DNA of 64,000 nucleotides from DASZVB01 sp035545855 (GTDB lineage: Bacteria > Myxococcota_A > Polyangia > Polyangiales > Polyangiaceae), in the NCBI GenBank assembly GCA_035545855.1, contig DASZXK010000101.1:1-64000 (forward strand), in the 5' to 3' direction. Below are positions 42,352 to 50,576 of the stretch, in pieces. Positions within the stretch are counted from its first letter, which is position 1, and each line of letters starts with the position of its first letter. Under the pieces are notes generated by a model. It saw nothing but the letters and a program-made list of their open reading frames with translations, searched no databases and was not told the DNA's origin. A program made the translations under genes and the position numbers.

Positions 42352-42376
42352 AAAACGCACCAAAACGGGGGCGTCC

Positions 42377-44341
42377 TCAGTTTTCGTTCGCGCCGACCTT
42401 CTTGCACGCCCCGAGGAGACAGGCCTTGCCCGGGCCGCACGCCGTGTGGCAGTCGCCGCAGTGGGTCGGGTCCGTCGAGACGTCGATGCACTCGCCGTCG
42501 CACGCGGTGAGCCCGGCGTTGCAGGAGGGCAGGCATCGCCCCGCCGCGCACGACGTGGTGCCGCCCGTCGGCGGGACACACGCCGTCGCGCAGCTTCCGC
42601 AGTGGTTCACGTCGGTTGCAACGTCCACGCACGCCGTGCCACATCGCGTGTACCCCGGCGCGCAGGCGACTCCACAGAGGCCACCGGTGCACGTCGGCAC
42701 CTGGTGATCACCGGCGATGCAGATCGAGTCGCAGCCTCCGCAGTTCGACGTGTCCGCCTTCGTGTCGACGCACGAGCCTCCGCAGGCCGTCTTCCCGGCG
42801 CCACAGACGAGCGTGCAGGCTCCGTTCGAGCAGCGTTCGGTCGCTCCGCATGCGGTGGTGCATGAGCCGCAATGCGCGCCGTCCGCCGAGAGGTTCACGC
42901 ACTGTCCGCCGCAGAGCGAGTAGCCGGCGTTGCACGCGACGCCGCACGTGCCGGACGAGCAGAACGGGACTCCGTTGTCCGCGCCGGGGCAGACCGTGGC
43001 GCACGCTCCGCAGTGCGACGGATCGGCGTCGAGCCGGAGGCATTTCCCGTTGCAGGCCGAATATCCCGGGTCGCACGCGACTCCGCAGACGCCGTTCTGG
43101 CACGTCGCGGCGCCGTTCGCCGGGACGGGGCAAGCGTGCCCGCACGCGCCGCAGCTCGCCGGGCTGGCTTTCGTGTTCAGGCAGGCGCCCCCGCAGTCGG
43201 TCGTGCCGGCAGGGCAGAGACTCGTGCACGCGCCCTGGGAGCAGACCTCCGTCGCGTCGCAGCGAGTGGAGCAGGTGCCGCAATGCGTGGGATCCGTGTC
43301 CGTCTGAACGCACGCTTTCCCGCACCGGACGAGTCCGGGCTGACAGACGAAGTCGCACGTCCCGGAGACGCAGACGGGCACGCCGAAGGCCGGAACGTCG
43401 CACTTCCTTCCGCACGCGCCGCAGTTCTGGGGATCGGTCGCGATGTCCGTGCAGGCGCTGCCGCATTTCGTCGCGTCCGTGTCGCACACGGTCCCGCACG
43501 AGCCCTGGGTGCACACCGAATGCCCGAGGGGCGGATTGCCGCAGGACATTCCGCAGCCGCCGCAGTTGGCTTCGTCCACGGCGGTGTCGATGCAGGCTCC
43601 GGCGCAGTTCTTCGTTCCGCCGGGACACGCGCTCTTGCACGTCCCGCCGGTGCAGACCTGCCCGACCGCGCAGACGATGCCGCAGGCGCCGCAGTGCTTC
43701 GGGTCCGTCTTCGTATCCACGCAGGCGCCCCCGCACTGGACGAACGAATCCACGCACCTCGCACCGCAGATTCCCTCGGAGCAGACCGGGTCCCCGTTTT
43801 CCACGGCGGGGCAGTGGACGCCGCACCCGCCGCAATTGTCCGGGTCCACGGCGAGCGACACGCACCGGTCCGCGCAACGCTCGGTGCCACCGCCGCAGAC
43901 GAAGTTGCAGCTGCCGTCCACGCAGACCGGGATTCCTTGCTCGGGCGCCGTGCACGGAGAGGAGCACGCTCCGCAGTGCCTCGCGTCGCTCGTCACGTCG
44001 ACGCACTCGCCGCTGCACGCGGTCCGCGGCACCGGACACCCGGCGTTCGGCGGCGAGCCGTCGGGAGGCGGGGGCGAGCCGGCGTCTCCGGGGTGGCTCG
44101 CGTCGGGACGAGGCTCCGGGGCCGCATCGGGATTGCGCTGAGACGGGGGCCCCCCGCCGTCGACGAGGCCCTCCCTCGTGCCGGCGCGGACGCACAGGCG
44201 CCGCGAATCGCAGACGTACCCCGCGAGGCAACCCCCGGACGCCGTACATCGCTGGTTCTCGAGCGTCGGAAGGTCGTTGTTGCATGCGCCGGCGATGAGC
44301 ACGACCGCGACCAGCAAGCAGCCAATCGATGCCGCTTTCAC
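42377..44341 (-). CDS. Lipoprotein with twelve Cys-rich repeats
   Basis: The 654-residue protein starts VKAASIGCLLVAVVLIAGAC (lipobox at Cys20). After a Pro/Asp-rich linker come about twelve repeats of 40-48 residues, each with a CGG/S.C.......D..HCG.C...C pattern. I count HCG/NCG/SCG elements at HCGAC, NCGGC, HCGAC, NCGGC, NCGAC, HCGTC, SCGAC, HCGAC, HCGSC, NCGGC, HCGSC and HCGDC. Similar proteins are often, and I believe wrongly, labelled tryptophan synthase alpha chain in myxobacterial genomes. The disulphide-rich rod probably sits on the outer surface. Start GTG 44341 has GGGAGG upstream and lies one base from the PEGA gene stop, so the two are coupled. Confidence 0.85.
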   Translation of the reverse strand: MKAASIGCLLVAVVLIAGACNNDLPTLENQRCTASGGCLAGYVCDSRRLCVRAGTREGLVDGGGPPSQRNPDAAPEPRPDASHPGDAGSPPPPDGSPPNAGCPVPRTACSGECVDVTSDARHCGACSSPCTAPEQGIPVCVDGSCNFVCGGGTERCADRCVSLAVDPDNCGGCGVHCPAVENGDPVCSEGICGARCVDSFVQCGGACVDTKTDPKHCGACGIVCAVGQVCTGGTCKSACPGGTKNCAGACIDTAVDEANCGGCGMSCGNPPLGHSVCTQGSCGTVCDTDATKCGSACTDIATDPQNCGACGRKCDVPAFGVPVCVSGTCDFVCQPGLVRCGKACVQTDTDPTHCGTCSTRCDATEVCSQGACTSLCPAGTTDCGGACLNTKASPASCGACGHACPVPANGAATCQNGVCGVACDPGYSACNGKCLRLDADPSHCGACATVCPGADNGVPFCSSGTCGVACNAGYSLCGGQCVNLSADGAHCGSCTTACGATERCSNGACTLVCGAGKTACGGSCVDTKADTSNCGGCDSICIAGDHQVPTCTGGLCGVACAPGYTRCGTACVDVATDVNHCGSCATACVPPTGGTTSCAAGRCLPSCNAGLTACDGECIDVSTDPTHCGDCHTACGPGKACLLGACKKVGANEN

Positions 44342-44342
44342 G

Positions 44343-45356
44343 TCAGAACCTCCCGCTGACGGTGCCGCTCACCTCCGTCGGTGTCGCGCCGAAGCCGAGG
44401 ACCGGCCCCGATTCGCGTTTCTCGTGCGCGGACGGCGAGAAGAGCCAGAGGCCCGCGCCTCCGACGGTCAAACCGGCGCCCACCCACCCGAGGACGCGGG
44501 CCGCCGTCTTCCTCGAGCGCGCCTCGTCGATGTGATCGGCGAGCTCCACCTGGGTTCGAGAGGCGTGGGCGTCGTCCTCCGCCGAGCGACGGAGGAGCTC
44601 GTAGACGAGCGCGCCGGACAGGGCCGCGACTCCGACGCCCGTCGTGACGATGCCCACCGTGCGGAGCGGATTTCCGCCGTTCGGTCCGGCCTCGGAGGTT
44701 CGTCGTGGCGTGGGAGGCTCTCCGACGACGGGCGCCGAATGCGCCGTCTCCGGCGTCGGGATCGGCGGCGCCGCGGGAGGTAGCGCGACGGACACGTCCA
44801 CGGCGTCGTGCTCGGACAGGTAGACCGAGCGCTCGACGTTCGCATGGCCGGCGAGGCGAAGTCCGAGGGCGTGCTGCCCCGGAGCGAGCTCGAGGGTGTA
44901 CGGCGTGATCCCGACCGGCGTCCCGTCGACGAGGAGCGTCGCTCCCGGCGGATCCGAGAGGACGGTCATCTGCTGGACGCCGCGGCTCGCGAGACGTTCT
45001 TCGAGCGCCTCGATCCGCTTCCGCACGGCGCCGACGTCCTCGGCCTCCGGCGCGCGACGGAGGTACTCACGATAGGAGCGGAGGGCGCCCGCGTCGTCGC
45101 CTATCTTCTCGTACGCCCGCGCCATGTCGAACACGAGCGCCGCGCTCGGCTCCAGGCGATCGGCGGCGCGAAACGCCGCGATGGCGTCGGAGAACCGGCC
45201 CTGGGCGTAGGCCGTCGACCCGCGCTGGAAGGACTCACGCGCGAGAGAGCGGGTGGGCTCGCGCGAGGCATCCGCTGCGGCCGCGGGTCCGGCGATTCCG
45301 AGGGACGCGGCGAGCCATGGGACGAGCACCAGAGTTCGAAGCGACTGGGGCTGCAT
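44343..45356 (-). CDS. TPR and PEGA-domain envelope protein
   Basis: The 337-residue protein has a signal peptide (LVLVPWLAASLGIAGPAAAA), then TPR-type helices (AYAQGRFSDAIAAFRAADRL, AYEKIGDDAGALRSYREYL) up to about 120. A PEGA domain follows (MTVLSDPPGATLLVDGTPVG, 129-148), then a Pro-rich linker and two or three membrane segments near 230-310. PEGA proteins often follow Hanks-type kinases in myxobacteria and carry signals across the membrane. It starts 15 bp after the kinase stop and lies directly before the Cys-rich lipoprotein gene, so all three are one operon. Exact job unknown. Confidence 0.85.
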   Translation of the reverse strand: MQPQSLRTLVLVPWLAASLGIAGPAAAADASREPTRSLARESFQRGSTAYAQGRFSDAIAAFRAADRLEPSAALVFDMARAYEKIGDDAGALRSYREYLRRAPEAEDVGAVRKRIEALEERLASRGVQQMTVLSDPPGATLLVDGTPVGITPYTLELAPGQHALGLRLAGHANVERSVYLSEHDAVDVSVALPPAAPPIPTPETAHSAPVVGEPPTPRRTSEAGPNGGNPLRTVGIVTTGVGVAALSGALVYELLRRSAEDDAHASRTQVELADHIDEARSRKTAARVLGWVGAGLTVGGAGLWLFSPSAHEKRESGPVLGFGATPTEVSGTVSGRF

Positions 45357-45371
45357 GGCCGCGTCATCCGG

Positions 45372-46826
45372 TCAGTAGGGAACCTTCAGATCGGAGGGGA
45401 CGTCGGGGGGGAGGGGGATCACGGGCGGCGGCGTCGGGGCCCGAGCGGGACGTGCGGCGGCTCTCGATCGTCGGGGGACACGTGCGCGCGATGGTCCCTC
45501 CTCGCGGACGTTCGGAATCGGTTCGCGCACCGCGATGCGATCCGCCGGGGCGGGCGAGGGCGCGGCCACGGCGGAAACGGCGAACCGCAGCGGCTCCGCC
45601 GTGGGGCGCGGAATCGGATTCGCCGAGTGATTCGGAATCAGAGTCGCGTTGGAGGAGGGGGCACCCTCCAGGTCGCGATGCGTGACCGCGCCCCAGAGGA
45701 GCCCTGCGGACGCCGCGACCGCGAGCACGCTCCGGACGCTCGTTCGTCCGAGAAACCCGCCGCGTGGCCGGGTCCGAGACCCCGGTGCGACGTAGACCTC
45801 GTGCTCCGTCGGCGTGTCGCTCTCCGGACGCGGCGTCTCGTCCACGGCCGCCGAGCGGCGGGTGACCGCGCTCGTCGCTCCCTCGTTCACGGTGCTCCTG
45901 CCGAGCGGCTCTCCGTTCACGCCGCACGTGAACCCGTGCGCCATGACGAAGTCCGACAGGTCCCGGACGAGCTCGTGCATGGACTGCGTCCGCTCCTCGG
46001 GGTCCTTCCGGAGGCCCCTCTCGATGATCGCCCAGAGCTCGGCGACCTCCGGCGCGGAACCCTCGAGCGGGGGCACCGCATCTTCGAGGATGCGCCGAAG
46101 GATGGCGTTGTACGTCGCGCCATCGAACGGGGGAGCCCCCTTGACGGCCTCGTAGAGGACGATGCAGAGCGCCCAGACGTCCGCGCGGCCGTCCACGCCA
46201 GGGGCGCCTCTCGCTTGCTCGGGCGCCATGTACGCCGGGCTCCCCATGATCGCCCCGCGGATCGTGATGCGCGGGTCCGGGCTCCACTCGTCGATCTTCG
46301 CGATGCCGAAGTCGATGAGCTTCGGCTGGATCGTGCGGCCGGCCCGCGCGAGGAAGATGTTCTCCGGCTTCACGTCCCTGTGCACGATCCCGGCGTCGTG
46401 CGCGGCCGCGAGGCCCTCGGCGATCGGCAGGAGCATGCGCGCGGCGGCGAGCGGCGACACGGTCCGATGCTCGTGCAGCACGGATGCGAAGCTCGTTCCG
46501 TCGAGCGCTTCCATCACGAGGAACGGGTGCGAGTATTCCGTCTCGCCGTAGTCGAACACGTGGACGATGGCGGGATGCCGCAGCCGTGCTTCCACTCGCG
46601 CCTCGCGCTTGAGCCGCACCGCGGCTTCCGAAAGCGGGGCGTCCGGGTGAATCAACTTGATGGCGACGGGCGCATCGAGATCCACGTTTCGGGCGAGCCA
46701 GACGGAGCCCATCCCGCCCTGGCCGAGCTTCTGCTCGAGGCGGTATTTGCCCCCGATGAGATCTCCCGGTGTTTCCTCCGGGCGCAGATCCCAGTCTTCG
46801 CATGGCTGCAAGGAATCGGTGGCCAT
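45372..46826 (-). CDS. Hanks-type serine/threonine protein kinase, membrane-anchored
   Basis: The 484-residue kinase has a complete catalytic domain: glycine loop GQGGMGSV (35-42), Lys57 in AIKLI, HRDVKPEN (149-156, Asp151), DFG (172-174) and APEQ (201-204). After the C-lobe (to about 300) comes an acidic linker and one membrane helix (366-382), followed by a Pro/Ala/Arg-rich periplasmic tail. It phosphorylates Ser/Thr in cytosolic targets. Co-transcribed with the PEGA protein and the Cys-rich lipoprotein. An FHA reader lies beyond at 41388. What signal it senses is unknown; the tail lacks a recognised sensor domain. Confidence 0.94.
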   Translation of the reverse strand: MATDSLQPCEDWDLRPEETPGDLIGGKYRLEQKLGQGGMGSVWLARNVDLDAPVAIKLIHPDAPLSEAAVRLKREARVEARLRHPAIVHVFDYGETEYSHPFLVMEALDGTSFASVLHEHRTVSPLAAARMLLPIAEGLAAAHDAGIVHRDVKPENIFLARAGRTIQPKLIDFGIAKIDEWSPDPRITIRGAIMGSPAYMAPEQARGAPGVDGRADVWALCIVLYEAVKGAPPFDGATYNAILRRILEDAVPPLEGSAPEVAELWAIIERGLRKDPEERTQSMHELVRDLSDFVMAHGFTCGVNGEPLGRSTVNEGATSAVTRRSAAVDETPRPESDTPTEHEVYVAPGSRTRPRGGFLGRTSVRSVLAVAASAGLLWGAVTHRDLEGAPSSNATLIPNHSANPIPRPTAEPLRFAVSAVAAPSPAPADRIAVREPIPNVREEGPSRARVPRRSRAAARPARAPTPPPVIPLPPDVPSDLKVPY

Positions 46827-46871
46827 CGTCGGCAGAAGCGGGTTTGCATGAAGCGCGCCGAGGCACGCGGC

Positions 46872-48038
46872 TCACGTCGTCCATGCGGCCGGTCCCGCGG
46901 AAATTCGTGGGTTCCACGCTCGCCCCCGTCGCCCGGAGAGCCCATTCACCTCGGGACTGACCGCGTCACGCCCGCGCGATGGCGCGCTGCTGCCACGAGG
47001 TGTTTCGCCTCTGGCGCACGTCCTTCGCGGCGGGCTCAGTCCGCGATCGATGCGTCGGGATAGAACTGCCGAGCCCACCCGGTACTTGCCGATGGGGCCG
47101 TCGCCGTCCGCGAGCGCGGCAGGATCGGCGTAGCGCTTGTTCGCCCAGATGTCGTAGTCCTGCGCGACGTCCGCGACGTACGTCCGGAGCGCGAGCTTCC
47201 CCATGACGAGGTCGAGGAGCCGCGGCGGCGTCGCCCGCAGCGGTCCCGCCGCGCCCTTGAGCCGCAGTCCCACGCGGAGGTCGATGTGATCGCCGTCCGT
47301 CGGGGTCGGCAGAACCAGGTTCCGCGAGAGGAGCCCGTAGGAGGAGATCGCGACGTCCACGAACGAGAAGCCGAGCCCGTGGACGTGAACGGCGAAATCC
47401 ACCGAAGCGGTCGGCGCGCCGGGGAAGAGTCCGCGCCGCTCGAAGTGGTAACCGGTGGAGAGGTGGGCGCCGTCGAGCGACAGCGGCGTCTTCACCGAGA
47501 CGTTTCGGTACCGGTGAACCGCGCCGAAGTGACCGACGTCCACGCTGTTTTCCGTCGTCTCCTGAGGGTGGCTGGGGAGACGCTCGAAGACGTGCGTGCG
47601 GAGGTCCGTCCAGCCGTCGTACTCGAGAGACGGAAGCTCGAACCACGGCGGCTTTCCGGCCGGGTCGTGCCAGGCGAACACGGCGCCGTGGACCTCGACC
47701 GTGGGCCACGTCCGACTCTCGCAGGTGGGTGGCGGGCGCGTGGCGTAGCCCGTTCGAACGCAGCGGCCCGACGGATCGAACTCGAACCCGTGCATCGGGC
47801 AGCGAATCCGTTCACCGACGACACGTCCTCCGAAGCCGAGGTGCGCGCCCATGTGCGGGCAGTACGCGCCCATCACGACGGGGCGTCCCGCCTCGGTGCG
47901 GTAGACGACGACGGCGTCCCCCATGAACGTTTGCCGGACGATCTCTCCGCGACGTATTTCGCTCGAGAAACCGACGCAGAACCACCCCGCGGGGAAGGAC
48001 GGAAAGGGAAACCGAGCGCCGCGCACTGGCGGAGCCAT
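46872..48038 (-). CDS. Rieske non-heme iron oxygenase (KshA/Neverland-type) with probable C-terminal frameshift
   Basis: The protein has the Rieske site CPHMGAH (residues 60-66) and CPMHGFEFD (79-87), which holds the 2Fe-2S cluster. The mononuclear iron site ENSVDVGHFGAVHRYRN follows near 163-179. This matches the steroid and sterol oxygenases KshA and DAF-36/Neverland, which hydroxylate or desaturate the ring. After GKYR the last 60 residues are Arg/Pro-rich and unlike the family. Removing one G from the GGG run at 47078-47080 gives the ending GKYRWARQFYPDASIAD with a stop at 47036. Start ATG 48038 is preferred, since FPFPSFPAGW begins nine residues later, but ATG 48101 is possible. Confidence 0.85.
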   Translation of the reverse strand: MAPPVRGARFPFPSFPAGWFCVGFSSEIRRGEIVRQTFMGDAVVVYRTEAGRPVVMGAYCPHMGAHLGFGGRVVGERIRCPMHGFEFDPSGRCVRTGYATRPPPTCESRTWPTVEVHGAVFAWHDPAGKPPWFELPSLEYDGWTDLRTHVFERLPSHPQETTENSVDVGHFGAVHRYRNVSVKTPLSLDGAHLSTGYHFERRGLFPGAPTASVDFAVHVHGLGFSFVDVAISSYGLLSRNLVLPTPTDGDHIDLRVGLRLKGAAGPLRATPPRLLDLVMGKLALRTYVADVAQDYDIWANKRYADPAALADGDGPIGKYRVGSAVLSRRIDRGLSPPRRTCARGETPRGSSAPSRGRDAVSPEVNGLSGRRGRAWNPRISAGPAAWTT

Positions 48039-48197
48039 CGGCAACCGGTGCCGAGATTCTGTCCGAGCCGAGTCGCCGTGCATGGGTGCCGAGGCGCGCA
48101 TCCTACCAGGCGTTCCGGGGACGCGGCGAACGGGTGCGCAACGCCTCGGACGCTCTCGCTGATCGGCCCTCGTCGGCTCGGGGACCTCTCCGTCCGC

Positions 48198-48722
48198 TCA
48201 GTGAAAGAGCTCGTCCAGCACTTCGCGGAGGATGCTCTGCGACTCCTCCGCGGGGAGGTTCATCGCCGCCGCGAACGCGTCGATGGCGGCGGCTTCGGCG
48301 CTCTCGACGTTGTCGTCCACCATGGCGACGCCCGCCGCGAGACGGAACGCGAACGCCTTGCCGTCGTCCGTCGGGATGCGCCGCGAAACGTCGTCCAGGC
48401 GCGCTTTCCAGCCGTCCCGCGAGAGGTCCGCGCGGAAACGGCGGAGCAGCTCGTCGAGCGAGCCCGCTCCTTCTTCGAGAGCCTTCATGTCGACGATCGC
48501 GGCGATGCTCGCGCGGAGCTGCCCGAGCTCTTCGTCCGAGACCTCTCCGTCCACGGCTGCCATGAGGTACATGCCTTCGAGCATCGCGCCGAACTCCTCG
48601 GCCTGGGACCTTTCCAGGTCGCTCAGTCGCGCTCCGGGTTCGCGGCTCTTCACGAACGCCGCGGCCCCCTTCCGGGACGAGACCTCTGCGGTGATCTTCT
48701 TCAGCCGTGCATCGAGGACCAT
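48198..48722 (-). CDS. TerB-like protein, 174 aa
   Basis: The all-helical product has MYLMAAVDGEVSDEELGQLRA (residues 51-71) and LAAGVAMVDDNVESAEAAAI (near 128-147), the two acidic turns of a TerB fold. It is cytosolic with no signal peptide. A -10-like TATCCT (48729-48734, minus strand) ends 6 bases before the ATG, and TGGCCT lies 17 bases further up, so it may be read from a near-leaderless promoter as in the phosphatase gene. It is divergent from the hydrolase at 48809. TerB-like proteins are known from stress complexes; the function here is unknown. Confidence 0.8.
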   Translation of the reverse strand: MVLDARLKKITAEVSSRKGAAAFVKSREPGARLSDLERSQAEEFGAMLEGMYLMAAVDGEVSDEELGQLRASIAAIVDMKALEEGAGSLDELLRRFRADLSRDGWKARLDDVSRRIPTDDGKAFAFRLAAGVAMVDDNVESAEAAAIDAFAAAMNLPAEESQSILREVLDELFH

Positions 48723-48772
48723 GCTCCGAGGATAGCCCCGGAGTCACGCGCAGGCCACGCAAACGCTTCCAG

Positions 48773-48804
48773 CGTGGAGCACGATGGGAGTACCGTGCTC
48801 CACG
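48773..48804. promoter_or_regulatory. Perfect 11-bp inverted repeat before the hydrolase gene
   Basis: CGTGGAGCACG and CGTGCTCCACG are perfect complements with a 10-base spacer. The right arm ends 4 bases before the ATG 48809 and abuts GGGGA, the likely ribosome-binding site. It could be an operator in the divergent region or an RNA hairpin that hides the start. Confidence 0.55.
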
Positions 48805-48808
48805 GGGA

Positions 48809-49933
48809 ATGATGCAGATCCCGGATCACGTCGTTTCGAGGACCGTGAACCTCGCCTTCAACGCCGCACAGGCGCTCTCGGTGCCACGGTTCCGCTGGAT
48901 ACGCTCCATCGGCGGGAAGCGCGGCTCGCTGTCCGACGCTCCACCCGGCTTCCAGACGGAGAGCGCCGCGTTCGCCCCCTTCTTCAGCACGGAGTCGCTC
49001 GCTCGCCTCCTCCGGGTGACCGTCTCCGTCCCCCTGCCGGGTCGCGAAGCGTCGGGCCCGATCCCCTACGCCGGGGAGTACGCCGGGGCGCACCCTCGCG
49101 AGCGCTGGCTGTTCATCAACGGGATCTGCACGGACCGCCGCATGGCGCTCATCAACGCCGAGATGCTGAGCCGCATGTTCGGGCGCCCGTTCACCATCCT
49201 CTACAACACGACGGGCGGTTTCCTCTGGGATCTGGCCGAGAGCGCGGTCGGCAAGAGCTGGGACGGCATCACCGAGGCCGTCGTCGCGAACCTTCCGGAG
49301 TTCACGAGCGCTCTCGAAGATCCGGAGGTGGACCGCGTCGTCCTGGTCGCGCATTCCCAGGGGACGATCCTCGCCGCCGTGCTCCTGAAGCTCCTCGAGG
49401 AGATCCTCCACGCCGCCCCGGACCTGCGAACGGGGGCCGGCACGGGCCCCGTGAGCCCCGAGCGCCGCGTGGCTCGTCGCATCGCGGGGACGGGGCCGGC
49501 GGGGGCAGCGGAACAGCCCCGGGACGCGGAGCCCCACGTTCGACGCGCCCGGCAGTGTCTGACCACCCGGGATGTCGGAAAGCTCGAGGTCTATTGCTTC
49601 GCGAACTGCGCGACGTCCATGGAACCCTTCGTCGCGATCGGCAGTCCGCCGCGCCACGCGCCGTGGATCGAGAGCTACGGCAACGAGTACGATCTCGTGG
49701 CGAAGCTCGGTCTCCTCGCGCCGCCGCACGGGATCGGCAGCGCGCGCATCGCCGGGGACAGGTACCGGAGGCTCGGAGCGTGGGGACACCTCCTGAACGC
49801 GCACTACCTCGCGCCGATCCTCGCCGATCTCGCGGAACCCCGCGTGGGCCTCGAGCCGTTCCACGACAACCTCCGACGGACTCCCCGGCTCCTCGAGTAC
49901 CTGAACGGCGGGCGGCCGGGCGCGCACCCCTGA
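48809..49933 (+). CDS. Alpha/beta-hydrolase-like protein with AHSQG motif
   Basis: The 374-residue protein has the segment VDRVVLVAHSQGTILAAVLL (near 172-191), where AHSQG contains the expected nucleophilic Ser of lipase-like folds. WLFINGICTDRRMAL near 98 and TILYNTTGGFLWDLAES near 130 match its alpha/beta core. A variable insert of about 50 residues rich in Pro, Arg and Gly (near 205-255) interrupts the middle. No signal peptide is clear. Start ATG 48809 (or 48812) sits right after GGGGA and the inverted repeat. The substrate is unknown; the general fold is a lipase/esterase-like hydrolase. Confidence 0.75.
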   Translation: MMQIPDHVVSRTVNLAFNAAQALSVPRFRWIRSIGGKRGSLSDAPPGFQTESAAFAPFFSTESLARLLRVTVSVPLPGREASGPIPYAGEYAGAHPRERWLFINGICTDRRMALINAEMLSRMFGRPFTILYNTTGGFLWDLAESAVGKSWDGITEAVVANLPEFTSALEDPEVDRVVLVAHSQGTILAAVLLKLLEEILHAAPDLRTGAGTGPVSPERRVARRIAGTGPAGAAEQPRDAEPHVRRARQCLTTRDVGKLEVYCFANCATSMEPFVAIGSPPRHAPWIESYGNEYDLVAKLGLLAPPHGIGSARIAGDRYRRLGAWGHLLNAHYLAPILADLAEPRVGLEPFHDNLRRTPRLLEYLNGGRPGAHP

Positions 49934-49940
49934 CGCGCGG

Positions 49941-50360
49941 TCAGTTCAGGTCCGTGCGGCGCGGGTCCGAGCGCGGCGAGGAGAGCGGGCCCGCCTGGTG
50001 GTGGGTCATCCGGAATTCACCGTTCTCGAGGACGAACACGTTCGTCGCCGCCAGGTGGGCCGGCGCGCCCTCGCCCCCTTCGTAACAGAGGACGACCGCG
50101 ACCTCGCCGTGGAGCGAGACGACGGGGGAGTCGCATCGGAGCCGGAACGCCGGTCTCTCGGAGAGGATCTCGCGGAAGCTCGCGAGCACGAGCGGACGCC
50201 CCACGAGGAGCGGCGCGCCCGGGTGCAGGCAGGTGACGGGCGCGTGCCGAGCCCACAGCTCGCTCATCGCCGGGAAGTCGCCCGCGCTGAACGCGCTGTA
50301 AAACCGCGCGTTTGCCTCGAGCACGGCGCTCTCGAGAGCCGGGTGTTCGGGGGAGCTCAT
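49941..50360 (-). CDS. SnoaL/DUF4440-like protein
   Basis: The 139-residue protein has the cone-shaped NTF2-like plan: long helix LESAVLEANARFYSAFSAGDFPAMSELWA (8-36), then the TCLHPGAPLLVGRPLVLASF turn and helix, followed by four strands (FRLRCDSPVVSLHGEVAVVLCYEG, ATNVFVLENGEFRMTHHQAG). Such proteins bind small ligands or act as isomerases. ATG 50360 is chosen; a frame back to 50423 adds shadow-like residues. It runs convergent with the hydrolase (7 bp between stops). Its exact substrate is unknown. Confidence 0.85.
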   Translation of the reverse strand: MSSPEHPALESAVLEANARFYSAFSAGDFPAMSELWARHAPVTCLHPGAPLLVGRPLVLASFREILSERPAFRLRCDSPVVSLHGEVAVVLCYEGGEGAPAHLAATNVFVLENGEFRMTHHQAGPLSSPRSDPRRTDLN

Positions 50361-50426
50361 GCCCCGGGACCTTACCGCACCCGGGGCGTCGCGCGTGCCC
50401 GAGCCGCGGGCGTGCCGTGGCACGGT

Positions 50427-50448
50427 CCTCTGACACCGATGTCAGGGG
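50427..50448. promoter_or_regulatory. Palindrome in a divergent intergenic region
   Basis: CCTCTGACA and TGTCAGGGG flank CCGA and pair at 8 of 9 positions; the core CTGACA-CCGA-TGTCAG is perfect. It lies 67 bp from the SnoaL-like start and 129 bp from the beta-propeller gene. The rest of 50361-50576 shows nothing clear. Confidence 0.4.
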
Positions 50449-50576
50449 CGGCGCCCTCGCCAGGGTGACGACGGGGGAGTCCCGCTCCGCCGCAAACACC
50501 CCGCTGCACGGGGTCGTGCGCTCACCGAGCGCGAAGCGCCGACACCTGGAATGCTTCATGCACTCGCCCGTCACCC

